From Pythium myriotylum (taxonomy: Eukaryota > Oomycota > Peronosporomycetes > Pythiales > Pythiaceae), in the NCBI GenBank assembly GCA_023091665.1, contig JALJCQ010000008.1, positions 1,178,001-1,242,000 of the forward strand: a stretch of 64,000 nucleotides of DNA, in the 5' to 3' direction. Each line of letters begins with the position of its first letter. The first letter of the stretch is position 1. Positions 42,517 through 52,475 of this stretch are shown piece after piece. The position numbers and the translations under genes are program-made. Below the pieces are notes generated by a model. It saw only the letters and a program-made list of their open reading frames with translations, ran no database searches and had not been told where the DNA came from.

Positions 42517-43872
42517 ATGGAGCTGGTGACGACCGAGGTGAAGAAGGGTCTGCGCAACCCGCTGGATGAGGCGCAGGTGCGCAAGGCGGTGGTAGCGCTG
42601 CAGACGTTCCTCGAGAAGCAACGCAGCGCGGAGAAGAAGAAGGAGCTGCTCAGCAGCACGGAGTACCTCTCGTGCATCATCACGCGCAAGACCATTCCGT
42701 CGAAGGCGTCTCTCAAGCCACTGACAATGTGCGTGCTCCCGTTTGAAACGACGGCGCGCAAGAACTGACGTTTTGGTGTCGAAATCCAGCGATGTGCCTC
42801 ACTCATTGTATGGTGGCGAGAACGACGCGGAGTTGTGTCTCTTCGTCAAGGACTCGGACAAAGAGCGAATCAAGAAGGCGCTGGAAGAAGATCCGGTGGC
42901 AGGACTTACGAAAGTCATGACGCTAAAAAAACTGCGCAAGAACTTCAAACAGTTCGAGGACCGTCGAACGCTTGCAGACTCTTACGACATGTTTCTGGCC
43001 GACGACCGAATCCTTCCGTACCTCAAAACACCACTCGGAACGGTGAGTACCATGCGATCATGAGAGCAAGTGCGCAGTAGCTCATACTTCAGTTAATCAT
43101 TGCGCAGAAATTCTTCGTAAAGAAGAAGCAACCGATTTCGGTTCGGGTATCCCGCAAAGACGTATCTAACTCGATTCGCTCTGTCTTCCACCGCACCGCA
43201 ATGCACGTCAGTGCCGGAGCTTGCACCAACGTCAAGATTGCTCACTTTGGCATGTCGATTGACGAGATTGTCGACAATATTATGGTTGGCATGAACAATT
43301 GCGCGTCGAACATCCCAAAGAACTGGTCAGGCATCCAGTCCATCAGTGTGAAATCGAACGATTCAATCGCGCTTCCAATCTACAATGCGCTGTCAGATTT
43401 GGCTAAACTACCTCCTGTCTCCAGCAAGAAGGTGTTGCTGAAGCGCAAACTGGAAGATGTCGAGCCCAAAGATGCTGTTTCGGGGGATTCTTCATCTCAG
43501 CCTGTAGCCAAGAAGCAAAAGGACGTGACACCAACGAAAAGCAGTAAAAATACTGACTCGACGCCTAACAAGAAATCGACGCATTCAAAGGATACTCCAA
43601 GCAAGAAGTCGACGCCTTCAAAGGATACTCCTAGCACGAAATCGACGCCTTCAAAGGATACGCCGAGCAAGAAATCGACGTCTTTGAAGGATACTCCTGC
43701 GAAGCCGAAAGTGAACTCGACTAAATCCTCCGATTCTGTCTCTAACACGCAAAGAGAGACCCCACAGAAGACCACGAACACGACACCTTCGAAGTCGTCT
43801 TCGAACAAGAACAGAACCCAGACACCAACTCCTACGAAGAAGGGTAAAAGGGGAACACCAGCGAAGAAGTAA
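42517..43872 (+). CDS. ribosomal L1-domain nucleolar protein (RSL1D1/Utp30-like)
   Basis: Three exons, 42517-42728, 42790-43042 and 43108-43872, with GT-AG introns of 61 and 65 bp, give 409 residues. The L1 domain covers about 15-245: KPLTI-DVPHSLYGG across the first intron, ELCLFVKDSD, SYDMFLADDRILPYLKTPLGT, KKKQPISVRV and a HFGMSIDEIVDNI helix. The C-terminus is a Lys/Ser/Thr/Pro-rich tail with four copies of a KSTPSKDTPS-like unit (about 305-345), typical of nucleolar proteins. The family assists 60S/90S pre-ribosome assembly in the nucleolus. The intron choice restores one continuous L1 domain. Confidence 0.85.
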
Positions 43873-44051
43873 ATGCCACTGCAGAGCTGGTGATCATCGT
43901 GTTCAATCTGCCACATATTGTTCTAGAGAATACATGTTTTCACTCACATTTTAGCTGATGCAATAGATCGTTGACGGGAGATCGGAATTCCGAAAATCTC
44001 TTCTACTTCCCGAACGCTAAATCGTGACTTGTATGTGAGAGAGTGAACTGT

Positions 44052-45815
44052 TTATTTCTCATCGAGTAACAGAGTGCTATCTTTCCCTATGAACTTGGCC
44101 ATGGGATCGTCGGCTCGACTCTTCGTAAGCTTGTATGCTTCCATCTCTTCAGCTTGAACCTCAACATTGTGAAGCGAATTGTACTTGCGCTTGCGATCGT
44201 CGATTTCCTCACCTCGGCGTTTCTCCTTTTCAGCCTTCCTTAACGCCTTCTTCAGTTTCTTTGCGTCCAGTTCTGGAGCAATGTTTTCGCCATACATTTC
44301 GCTGCGATTTTGAATACTGGATCCCTTATCAGTTGACAATTCTTGCCTGTCACCACCTACTGGCAGCATTGGACGTTCCGTATTGACAACTCTGGCCGCT
44401 TCAAGCGCTTTCTTCCCGTCGGCACCCGTGCAATACGAATTTTTGACTTTAGAATGGCAACACGCGAAACCCCACGCCATCTCTGATCGATCAAACCATG
44501 AGCCCCAGACAGCAGTGTGATTGTTCTCGTAGACATCTTCAAGATACTTGGACTTGGCTTTCGCGCGTTCTTGTCCTTTCACGACACGACCGTCGCGTGA
44601 ATATTCAACGTAGGTCTCACTTTGCGCGAGCAACAACTCTTTGGCAGGTGCTTGTAGATGCTCCTGTCCTCCATACTTGTCCATGATTTTGCGCGCCTTC
44701 TCACGCTCCAATGCTGCCTTCCTCTCCTCGAATTGCTTTCGCAAGAACTCGGCTTGAGATGGAGTAGCTTGAGGGTGAATTTCGGCACCTTTGGCGTAAG
44801 CCTCCCACGCAAAAACTTGAGTGGATGCAAGTTTTTGTGCGTCACCACTGTATCGAACAACGTTATCACCGGCAAATGTGGTATCTTCGGGGTTGAGCTC
44901 CGGATTCGGATTATCACGCATAGAGCGCGTTTTAGGGTCGTAGTAGGCCGAATTAGGGTTCAAGTTTCGAAGGTACTTCGCTGTATCTTCTCGGATACGG
45001 AGATTGCGGACCGTTGTCTTCATTTGCGCACCGCCAACACCGCCCTGGCGGGCTACGCGTTCTGCGAACAAAGGTCCTTCTTCACGGTCACGGAACTCTT
45101 CGTCTTCCGACAGCATGTCTGAGTCGTAATCCGAATCCGAGTCGGAGCCAGAGTCGGAGGCAGCGCCAGCGCTCTCTTTCTTTTTCCGCCGTTTCTCGGA
45201 TGCTCGCAGCAGCTTCTTCTTGACCTCTTCCATGCGTTTCTGCTTGCGTGCCTCCTCGATCTTCTCGTAGCGCTCCACAGTCCGGTCGTGCTCCTTCGGA
45301 TCATAGCCGAGCCACTGATCGCGCTTCGCGTCGAACGCGAGCTTCCCGTACTTTTGCGAGCGCACGTCCACGAGCACTTCGTCGTCTTTGATGTCGCGGT
45401 TGGTCTTCCAGGCACCAACTTTGCGCGGTCGCTCGACGCACTCGACCGTCTTGTGGCTCATCGCGCCGCAGTTCTTGCACGCGCCTTTCTTCCACTTGCG
45501 CGGCTTGCCCGCGTCTTCCACGATGGCCTTGCGTCCTCGCACGTAGAGCTCGTCGGCCTCATGGATGGAGAGAACCTGCGGCTGGTTCTGGACTGTCTGG
45601 TGGTTGAGCGACGGCCCCGAGTCGCCTAGATACCACGGCCTCTTGGTGATGTACTCGGGGTTGTGCGGGTTGATCAGGTTCCCATCGGCGTCCTGCTCCG
45701 GCGGCAGCGTCCCGTTCTTGCGCGCCTCCTCGATCTCGCGCTTCTTCTTGAACTCGCTCGACGAGAGCCGCTCCGCCATATTGGCGAGTCGTCGAATGAA
45801 GTTCACTCGGGCCAA
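44052..45815 (-). CDS. SLU7: pre-mRNA splicing factor SLU7
   Basis: A single-exon frame of 587 codons. The true start may be the second Met at 45779 (MAERLSSSEFKKKRE). Family hallmarks: FKKKREIEEARKNGTLPPE, EYITKRPWYL, a CCHC zinc knuckle (CKNCGAMSHKTVEC, about residue 113) followed by RPRKVGAW, YDAKRDQWLGYDP-like block, YYDPKTRSMR, TQVFAWEAYAKGAEIH and KYGGQEHL. A Ser/Asp-rich acidic stretch is near 235. SLU7 acts at the second catalytic step of splicing, holding the 3' splice site choice. It is divergent from the bromodomain gene, with about 110-145 bp between starts, so they probably share a promoter. Confidence 0.95.
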   Translation of the reverse strand: MARVNFIRRLANMAERLSSSEFKKKREIEEARKNGTLPPEQDADGNLINPHNPEYITKRPWYLGDSGPSLNHQTVQNQPQVLSIHEADELYVRGRKAIVEDAGKPRKWKKGACKNCGAMSHKTVECVERPRKVGAWKTNRDIKDDEVLVDVRSQKYGKLAFDAKRDQWLGYDPKEHDRTVERYEKIEEARKQKRMEEVKKKLLRASEKRRKKKESAGAASDSGSDSDSDYDSDMLSEDEEFRDREEGPLFAERVARQGGVGGAQMKTTVRNLRIREDTAKYLRNLNPNSAYYDPKTRSMRDNPNPELNPEDTTFAGDNVVRYSGDAQKLASTQVFAWEAYAKGAEIHPQATPSQAEFLRKQFEERKAALEREKARKIMDKYGGQEHLQAPAKELLLAQSETYVEYSRDGRVVKGQERAKAKSKYLEDVYENNHTAVWGSWFDRSEMAWGFACCHSKVKNSYCTGADGKKALEAARVVNTERPMLPVGGDRQELSTDKGSSIQNRSEMYGENIAPELDAKKLKKALRKAEKEKRRGEEIDDRKRKYNSLHNVEVQAEEMEAYKLTKSRADDPMAKFIGKDSTLLLDEK

Positions 45816-45925
45816 GCAAAGTGGGTTCAGTAAGCTGGGGTTTATACAGAACCCAAACCCATATTCCTCAACCCGGCCCGTCTAACGAACCTCCCTTGTG
45901 GTCACTCAAGTGCTTATATGGCGCC

Positions 45926-48900
45926 ATGGTGATCTCGGAGAAAGCCCACGCCGAGTGCGTGCGGCTGCTGGACCTGCTCACGAACAAGCGCGTCCAGGAG
46001 AGCTGGTCCTGGGTGTTTATGGCACCCGTGACCGGGATCCCCGGATACCATGACGTGATCAAGAAGCCCATGGACTTGGGGACGGTCAAGCGCCACCTCG
46101 GCTCCAAGCCCTCGCGGTGCCGCTTCAAGAGCCACGAGCGCTTCGCCAAGGACGTGCGGCTGGTATTCCAAAACGCGCTGCTCTACAACAAAGAGGACGA
46201 GCAGGTCAAGGGATCGGTCTTCGATGCGGCGCAGCACTTGCTGCGAGTGTTCGAGAATGCCTACGCAAAGGCGAAAGAGACAGTGTTCAAGGATGAAGAC
46301 GAGGCCGCCGAGCACAATAGCAGCACAAACGAGGAGCAGGACGAAGCAGCTGCAGCAGCGACGGCAGCACCGGCAACGGGCGCCGCTACGGACCGTTCAC
46401 GCTCGAGCAGCGAGCACGAATCAACCAAGCACAAGAAAGACAAGTCTTCCAAGAAGGATAAGAAATCCAAGAAATCCAAGAAGAAGAGCAAGGACAGAGA
46501 CAAAGAGAAGAGTAGTAGCAAAGGCAAAGATCGCGAGAAGAAGAGTGCGAGTGATGCGAGTGGAGAGAAGAAGAGTTCTGCCCAGAGCAGTGGTCTTAAG
46601 GGCGCGACTCTCAGTTCCGAGTCCGACCGTGTTTTACCCACTTCCGCCGAGGCAACCGATACTGCACGAGTTTCTGCTACGACCACAGCCAGTTCAAACG
46701 ACCGTTCCGAGAAAGTCAAGACAAGTAACTCTGCTACCTCTGTGCCAGTACCCTCCAGACCTCCGACGTCAACATCAGTTCCAGTAACTGCAGGAAAAAT
46801 GCCAGAGGAAACGATGACAGCGTGCCTGGGAGTGCTTATGAAGCTGATCAAGTACAAGGAGGGGAATGTATCACCCGCCGCTCCTTTTCTCCAGCCTGTT
46901 GACCTTATGCACTTCCCAGATTACAAGGTCAAAGTTCCGAACCGGATGCACCTGTACGGCGTACAGAAAAAACTTCGTAGCGGGGGTTATGCGAGTGTTG
47001 ACGCGTTTGCGTACGACGTGCGTCTCGTGTTCTCGAACTGCCTCGTATACAACAGTGACGTCGTGCTAAGCAAAGTAATCCGCAGCCACGCCGTCACGCT
47101 GATCAAACTGTTCGAATCGCAGTTTGCCAAGATTGGCGGAGCATGGCCAGGAATTCCAGAACGGTGGAAATGTCATCAAATCATCCATGACATTTTGGCT
47201 GATCGCACAGACGGACTTGAAACTGCTCAATGGTTTAAGTATCCGATTGAGACGTATTATGACTCCCCTGATCAGGTCCCTTACGGTTACTTCAAGAAAA
47301 TCAAGCACCCCATGGATCTTGGCACTGTATCCGCAAAACTACACTTGGCAGTTTATCGTCAAAGCTCTGATCTGCTTCAAGATCTTAAGCTCATATTCGA
47401 CAACTGCATCCGCTACTGGAGCGGTGATCCCCATGGTGTCACCTATTGCGACTCTGCCAAGAAGCTGTTGAACGTTCTCAGGACGCAGGCCGCCGCTGTG
47501 TTTGGATCCCATGTTATCGATAAAGTAATGGCGAAAGAAAAGGGCTCGAAGTCAGCTTCAACAGCTCAGCCTCCTAGCGTTGGGAGTTCCATTCCGAAAG
47601 AGCGGAAAACGTTGACATCATCGACGTCGGTAACTGCGACTGGTGCTCCTCCAGTAGAAGAAGAGAAGTCTCGGAAACGCTCGTCGAAACATATATCATC
47701 CAGTTTTTCCCAAAAAGAGGCATGTCTTGATATTCTAAAGGCGCTGAGGCAACACAAAATGAAGGGCTACCAGGGAATGGAGATTTTGACCGCGGGTCCA
47801 TTCTTGCATGCAGTGGACGTGACAAAGTACCCCGACTACCTACAAATTGTTTCGGAGCCGATGGATTTCGCCAAGATCGAGCGAAAGCTGAAAGGGGACC
47901 GCTACAGTGATGTGAATGAGTTCAGTGCTGATGTCCACTTGATATTTTCCAACTGCCACAAGTACAACAGCGACCCTGTTGAAGGAGCAGATATTCGAGC
48001 AATGGCGAGTAATCTTCGTGATTATTTCGTCGATCTCTACAATGAGCGATTTGGAACCGGTGAGAAGTCTTCACGTGTACCTACTGGCCCATTGGCAGTA
48101 CTTCCATCAGCAAAATTCGACACAGTTTCGCGGACTGAGTCAGCCGCATCAAAACTATTATCACCGAAGGTATCCAAGAAAATTCCACAGCCGTCGCCTC
48201 CACGAGATACCCTCTCTGCTTCTGTTGCACCTCAGCGTACGATTCCGAAACCAGCCGGAGCACCTGTGTCTAGTGCAGTTAAGTCCACTAGCACTTCATC
48301 GACATCTCAGACGGCAGGGATGACTCCAATACCTGCAGCTCCGATGGCGTCAACGACTTCTGGTAGCAAAACTTCGACCTCACAAATGACACCCGCGGAG
48401 TTAGAGGAGTACAAGAGGCGAAAGAAAGAAAAGAAGGAGAAGAAGGAGAAGAAAGACAAGAAGAAGAAAGATAAGAAAGAGAAGAAGAAAAAGGATAAAA
48501 AAGACAAGGAAAGAGACAAGGACAAGGTCAAGAGCACGCATAGCCGACAAGAAGGAACTGTTATCCCCTCGGCACCCCAGACTACCTCAGTGCACGCTGC
48601 ATCATCTGGAAAACCTGCATCACAACCGAAGGCGTCAATACCTACCAATTCAGCACCATCATCGTCGTCGTCAATAAGTGCACCCCCTCGCACCTCTCAA
48701 GTGGCTTCTAAAACCGCCCCGGCAGAATCAACGAGTGGAACAAAATCAAAGACGAAGAAGAGTAAGAAAAGTGAACTCAGCGGCTGGGAGGCATCCGCAG
48801 AACGCGTGCTCAATCGACTTATTAAGATCGAACAGGTATCAAAACTCCATTTTGACCGACCACTCCTTGAGGTATTCCCCCAACTAGAACAAGACTACCG

Positions 48901-50209
48901 TCGTCTCGTACAAGAACCGATGGACTTGAGAACTCTCCGAGAACGATTGACGGGTCACTTGCTGACTCCTACTGACTTCATACGTCTTGGGCGACTGATC
49001 TTCCAAAATGCAATCAAGTTCAACTGCGCACCGGATCCGGCATCTGCTCACGTCCGTGATATGTCGGTGCACCTGCTCTGGTATTTTGACTCGTTATGTG
49101 CTGAGCTCAAGCTTACTGATTCCTCGAACGCGACTTCTACGTTAGCCGAAATGCGAAAAGAAAGGGCCGAAATCGTCAACAACACCGCGATGGAGGTGAA
49201 AGCGAAGGAGTGCCAAAAGTTGCTTCGTGTTTTGAACAGCCAGAAGTACGACAAAAATTGTTGGCCTTTCCGTAAGCCCGTGCAGGTTCTTTTCCCGACT
49301 CTACCGCCCGAGTATTTCGAGATAGTCAAGACGCCAATGGACTTAGCGACAATCGGAGAAAAGCTCAATGCTTTCGAATACAAACTGCACGGAGAATTCA
49401 TTCGTGATGTTCGCCTGACATTCGAGAATGCCATGCGGTATAATCACGCTGATAAAGATCGCGAGGGGTGGAACGTATACTCAGCTGCTGTCCACATGCT
49501 TACCGTTGTGGAGGACCAGTGGTGTGATGCAACGCTTGAAGTCATGGAAAGGGTACGTCGGCGCGAGATTGTTCGGAAGGAGCGCGAACGGCTGGGAGAG
49601 AAGCGGAAAGGAGACAAGCGTGGTGATGGAGATCAGAAATCACTTTCAGTCTCACACTCTCGCCCTTCAAGTAGTGTTTCAGTGTCGGATGGTGCATCAT
49701 CGAAGGCCAAGTCAAGCGATACCTTGGTTTCGTCTACTATTGCCAAGGCTAGTATAACTATTGCTCCTCCTTCATCGAAAGATGATCCAGAATCTTCGAC
49801 GAAACTCAGATTGCAGATTGTCAATCGCCCGAATCTGGACAGAATGAATAAGTCAGAGCGGAAAGCTGAAGAAAAGCGACGAAAGCGTGCGAGGCGAGAA
49901 GAAGAGATCGCTCGATCAGAGAAGAGACGCCGCACGGCCGTGGCTGCCACGGATGACGCTCTACGGGAGGCAGAAATGCGGAGTCGTCGCCGTTTCCAGA
50001 AGTTGGAGATCGCCGAGGCTGTTCGACTACGTGAAGAACGGGAGCGTCAGCAGCGTGAGGAAGAGGCTGCGAAGGCGTTGGCGGTGAAAATGAAATTCAA
50101 CTCGTCAGTTTGGACCGGAAAACTCAGTACGGGCCAAAGCTTTTGGCTTCGCAAGCCCACGAAGCTCGAAGTCCCGACAATATTCCGAGCTGCGGTTGAC
50201 TCGTGTTAA
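45926..50209 (+). CDS. protein with six tandem bromodomains
   Basis: A 1,427-residue frame from the ATG at 45926; an upstream in-frame ATG at 45821 would add 35 residues and lies within the SLU7 5' end. Six bromodomain-like units are seen, at roughly 1-110, 292-400, 408-530, 593-710, 953-1065 and 1086-1210. Each has the ZA-loop/P-M-D-L type block (KPMDLGTV, HPMDLGTV, EPMDFAKI, EPMDLRTL, TPMDLATI; the second is diverged) and an N at the acetyl-lysine pocket (LLYNKE, LVYNSD, HKYNSD, MRYNHA and variants). Lysine-rich linkers lie at 165-235 and 830-880, and a charged RE-rich helical tail at the end. Multi-bromodomain readers such as polybromo work in SWI/SNF-type remodellers; no BAH or HMG domain is present here. 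Nuclear histone-acetyl reader is the likely role. Confidence 0.85.
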   Translation: MVISEKAHAECVRLLDLLTNKRVQESWSWVFMAPVTGIPGYHDVIKKPMDLGTVKRHLGSKPSRCRFKSHERFAKDVRLVFQNALLYNKEDEQVKGSVFDAAQHLLRVFENAYAKAKETVFKDEDEAAEHNSSTNEEQDEAAAAATAAPATGAATDRSRSSSEHESTKHKKDKSSKKDKKSKKSKKKSKDRDKEKSSSKGKDREKKSASDASGEKKSSAQSSGLKGATLSSESDRVLPTSAEATDTARVSATTTASSNDRSEKVKTSNSATSVPVPSRPPTSTSVPVTAGKMPEETMTACLGVLMKLIKYKEGNVSPAAPFLQPVDLMHFPDYKVKVPNRMHLYGVQKKLRSGGYASVDAFAYDVRLVFSNCLVYNSDVVLSKVIRSHAVTLIKLFESQFAKIGGAWPGIPERWKCHQIIHDILADRTDGLETAQWFKYPIETYYDSPDQVPYGYFKKIKHPMDLGTVSAKLHLAVYRQSSDLLQDLKLIFDNCIRYWSGDPHGVTYCDSAKKLLNVLRTQAAAVFGSHVIDKVMAKEKGSKSASTAQPPSVGSSIPKERKTLTSSTSVTATGAPPVEEEKSRKRSSKHISSSFSQKEACLDILKALRQHKMKGYQGMEILTAGPFLHAVDVTKYPDYLQIVSEPMDFAKIERKLKGDRYSDVNEFSADVHLIFSNCHKYNSDPVEGADIRAMASNLRDYFVDLYNERFGTGEKSSRVPTGPLAVLPSAKFDTVSRTESAASKLLSPKVSKKIPQPSPPRDTLSASVAPQRTIPKPAGAPVSSAVKSTSTSSTSQTAGMTPIPAAPMASTTSGSKTSTSQMTPAELEEYKRRKKEKKEKKEKKDKKKKDKKEKKKKDKKDKERDKDKVKSTHSRQEGTVIPSAPQTTSVHAASSGKPASQPKASIPTNSAPSSSSSISAPPRTSQVASKTAPAESTSGTKSKTKKSKKSELSGWEASAERVLNRLIKIEQVSKLHFDRPLLEVFPQLEQDYRRLVQEPMDLRTLRERLTGHLLTPTDFIRLGRLIFQNAIKFNCAPDPASAHVRDMSVHLLWYFDSLCAELKLTDSSNATSTLAEMRKERAEIVNNTAMEVKAKECQKLLRVLNSQKYDKNCWPFRKPVQVLFPTLPPEYFEIVKTPMDLATIGEKLNAFEYKLHGEFIRDVRLTFENAMRYNHADKDREGWNVYSAAVHMLTVVEDQWCDATLEVMERVRRREIVRKERERLGEKRKGDKRGDGDQKSLSVSHSRPSSSVSVSDGASSKAKSSDTLVSSTIAKASITIAPPSSKDDPESSTKLRLQIVNRPNLDRMNKSERKAEEKRRKRARREEEIARSEKRRRTAVAATDDALREAEMRSRRRFQKLEIAEAVRLREERERQQREEEAAKALAVKMKFNSSVWTGKLSTGQSFWLRKPTKLEVPTIFRAAVDSC

Positions 50210-50599
50210 GTGATGAAACGAATTGAAAGCTTGCTTTTTGCCCCAAGAGGGTGATTGTTTCTTATCAAAACTGAATGCTTTCTGTTCTTTTTCTAATAAG
50301 TTGCGGGGCTCCAAAAAAAAAAAAAAAGGGGGGGTAAAGACAGAGCGGGAGACAAATAAATAATCCGCTGAGGCGCCCAGTCTTCATGGTCTCTTGATCA
50401 GCCACAGACTACGTCCGAACTGGAAACGATAGCGGTTGCTGATCTTGAGCTTGTACGCAGAATATCATCTTTTTCTTCTTGTTTTGATCCGTCTTGTTCT
50501 CTTTTTGTGAAGTTTTGTTTCACACAACACCACTTGTACCCTGCTTCCCTCGTCTATCACCCTACAACGAGTGGGGTACTGAACACTGCACTTCCCAAC
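50210..50599. other. convergent intergenic region
   Basis: Between the stops of the bromodomain gene and the cyclin gene. It contains an A-run followed by a G-run (about 50315-50335). No gene seen. Confidence 0.6.
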
Positions 50600-52040
50600 T
50601 CACGAGAAGTGGAGCTTGCGCTGCACGGTAGGGGCAGTGGCGTACCCCATATCCGGTCCCTGCCACCCATACTTGAAGTGATACACGTTCGGTGCCGCTG
50701 CTGACGAGCACGGGTATCCATCCTGGCAGTAGCAGCCGTAGCTGTCACACGAGGATGGAGAGGTACAACTCTCTGTCGCGTACGTCGGATATCCGGCGTA
50801 CATAGTGTTGTTGTCCGACTGATCCGAGATAGTGGTTGAGTAGTTGTAGATCGTCGTTTCGTTGCGGAGCAAGCCAAAAGCCAAGTGAGATGGAACTGGC
50901 ACCACTGTTTGGATGAAAAGAAGCTCCTCGGTCGGCACTTTAGCCCAACGGTCACCATCTCGAGATCCCTGGCAACCAAGGTCACCCAGACCGCTAGTCG
51001 CAACATACATCCAGTTCTTGCATTCCCACAAAAGAGAAGGGTCGAGCTGGAGGAACTGTGCGACGAAGCCAAGGTCGAGTCCTGGGTCAGCCAGTAGGAT
51101 GGCTGAGCCAGCAAGTACACTTGGCAAAAACTCCAACGACTGGTAGTCGAGGAAAGCGGCGTCGATCAGGTTAACAGCCGTCGCGAAGACATCTTTGCGA
51201 ACCGACGAAACGCGCGTCGAATTGACGAAATCCCTAGGGAAAATAGTGTGATCAGTATTGAAAGAATCGACCCAGGCAGCATCAGCACTGTACCCCATCG
51301 TCTCGGCTGGTTGCTCAGTTGCATCTCCGGCTAGTAGGAACAAAAGCCAGGACAGCACAGTTGTCGGGTGGAGGTTCCACTTAAGCTCCTACAGGAAAAG
51401 TGTGAGCGCTGATCATTCTTGACAAGACACAAGCACCACGCACCACAAGAAACTGGCCTTCGTAGCGAACGACATCGTCCGTGGAGCATGAGACAGCGCC
51501 GTGTTCGGAGATGAACTCGGCAAAGTCAGCAGGCTTCGGAGGGTGGACTTCTTCGATCTTGGCCGCGAGGAAGACGCAGACCAAGCCCATGACCTGCAAC
51601 TCCTTCTGGACGGTGAAGATGTCGTCGTACGAGCCCATGTAGTACGGGTCTTCCTCGCGCGCGCGCAGACGCTGGCGGAGAATGCGCTGCGCGTAGCAGG
51701 CGGCGAGGTGCGCCGTCTGTCGCTGGAGCGCGAAGTGGGCCGCGATCTCGGCGATCCAGTGCCACACGAATCCGTACTGGTCATAGTTGGCGGTGACGGC
51801 GTGCTGCGGCAGCTGTCCCACCGACAGCGGCGAGTAGCACGCGCGCGCCAGAGCGTCCTTGGGCCCGAAGAACTGCGCGGTCGCGGGGGACCGCACGGGC
51901 GCCGGGTTCATGGCGAACATGCCCGGCGGGGGCGCCAAGTAGCCCGTGGGAGTGGACACGGCGGCGGCGGCGGCGGCGAGGTGCTGGTACGACATCTCTT
52001 TCTGGCGCATGCTCAGCACGGTCATCATCTCCGGGTTCAT
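50600..52040 (-). CDS. cyclin-box protein with a Cys-rich C-terminal extension
   Basis: Two exons, 52040-51444 and 51388-50600, joined by a 55-bp GT-AG intron, give 461 residues. The start chosen is MNPEMMTVL; the frame is open further upstream (to 52370) but that part is low-complexity. The N-terminus is Ala/Pro-rich. The cyclin box begins near 95: WHWIAEIAAHF, YAQRILRQRL, GLVCVFLAAKIEE (the KIEE block), then YEGQFLV-ELKWNLHP across the intron, and a second helical fold with TAVNLIDAAFLDY. The last 90 residues contain an unusual Cys cluster (SCDSYGCYCQDGYPC). The fold suggests a CDK partner; whether cell-cycle or transcriptional is not clear. It is divergent from the coiled-coil gene. Confidence 0.75.
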
Positions 52041-52475
52041 GCCTCCGAGGGCGGCGGGGGGTGGCGTGGCCGTGGCCGGGTCTCTGCTCCCTGCTGCGTC
52101 GTCCGCTGCTCTCTGCTCTGCTCTGCTCGCGTGCTTCTCCTCCGGTCCGAGGCCTCTGGACGGCGCTTCCTCCGAGTCTCCTTCTCCCTCCCTCGCTCGC
52201 TCCCTCCGAGTCCCGCGGCCCAAACCGAGCGACAAACGCACGACACACCCGCTCCAATCCCTCTTCAAAGCGATATTCCCCACCAACCCAGAGAACGCGC
52301 GAGGTTCTAGAAACAACCCACCGTGAGGTTTTATCATCGACGGACCTCTTCCACAACACGACATGAACAAGTCGCATTGTCACAGTACAAGGTACAATGG
52401 TGGAAATCAAGCCATGGCCGCGACCTCGATGGAGCTGCTAAATATGGGCCACCGTGCCACACGGCCTTCGCCGCC

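Noticed and set aside
51501..52310. 269-codon plus-strand frame
   Set aside because: Lies opposite the cyclin first exon; Arg/Gly/His-rich composition typical of an antisense shadow in high-GC DNA.
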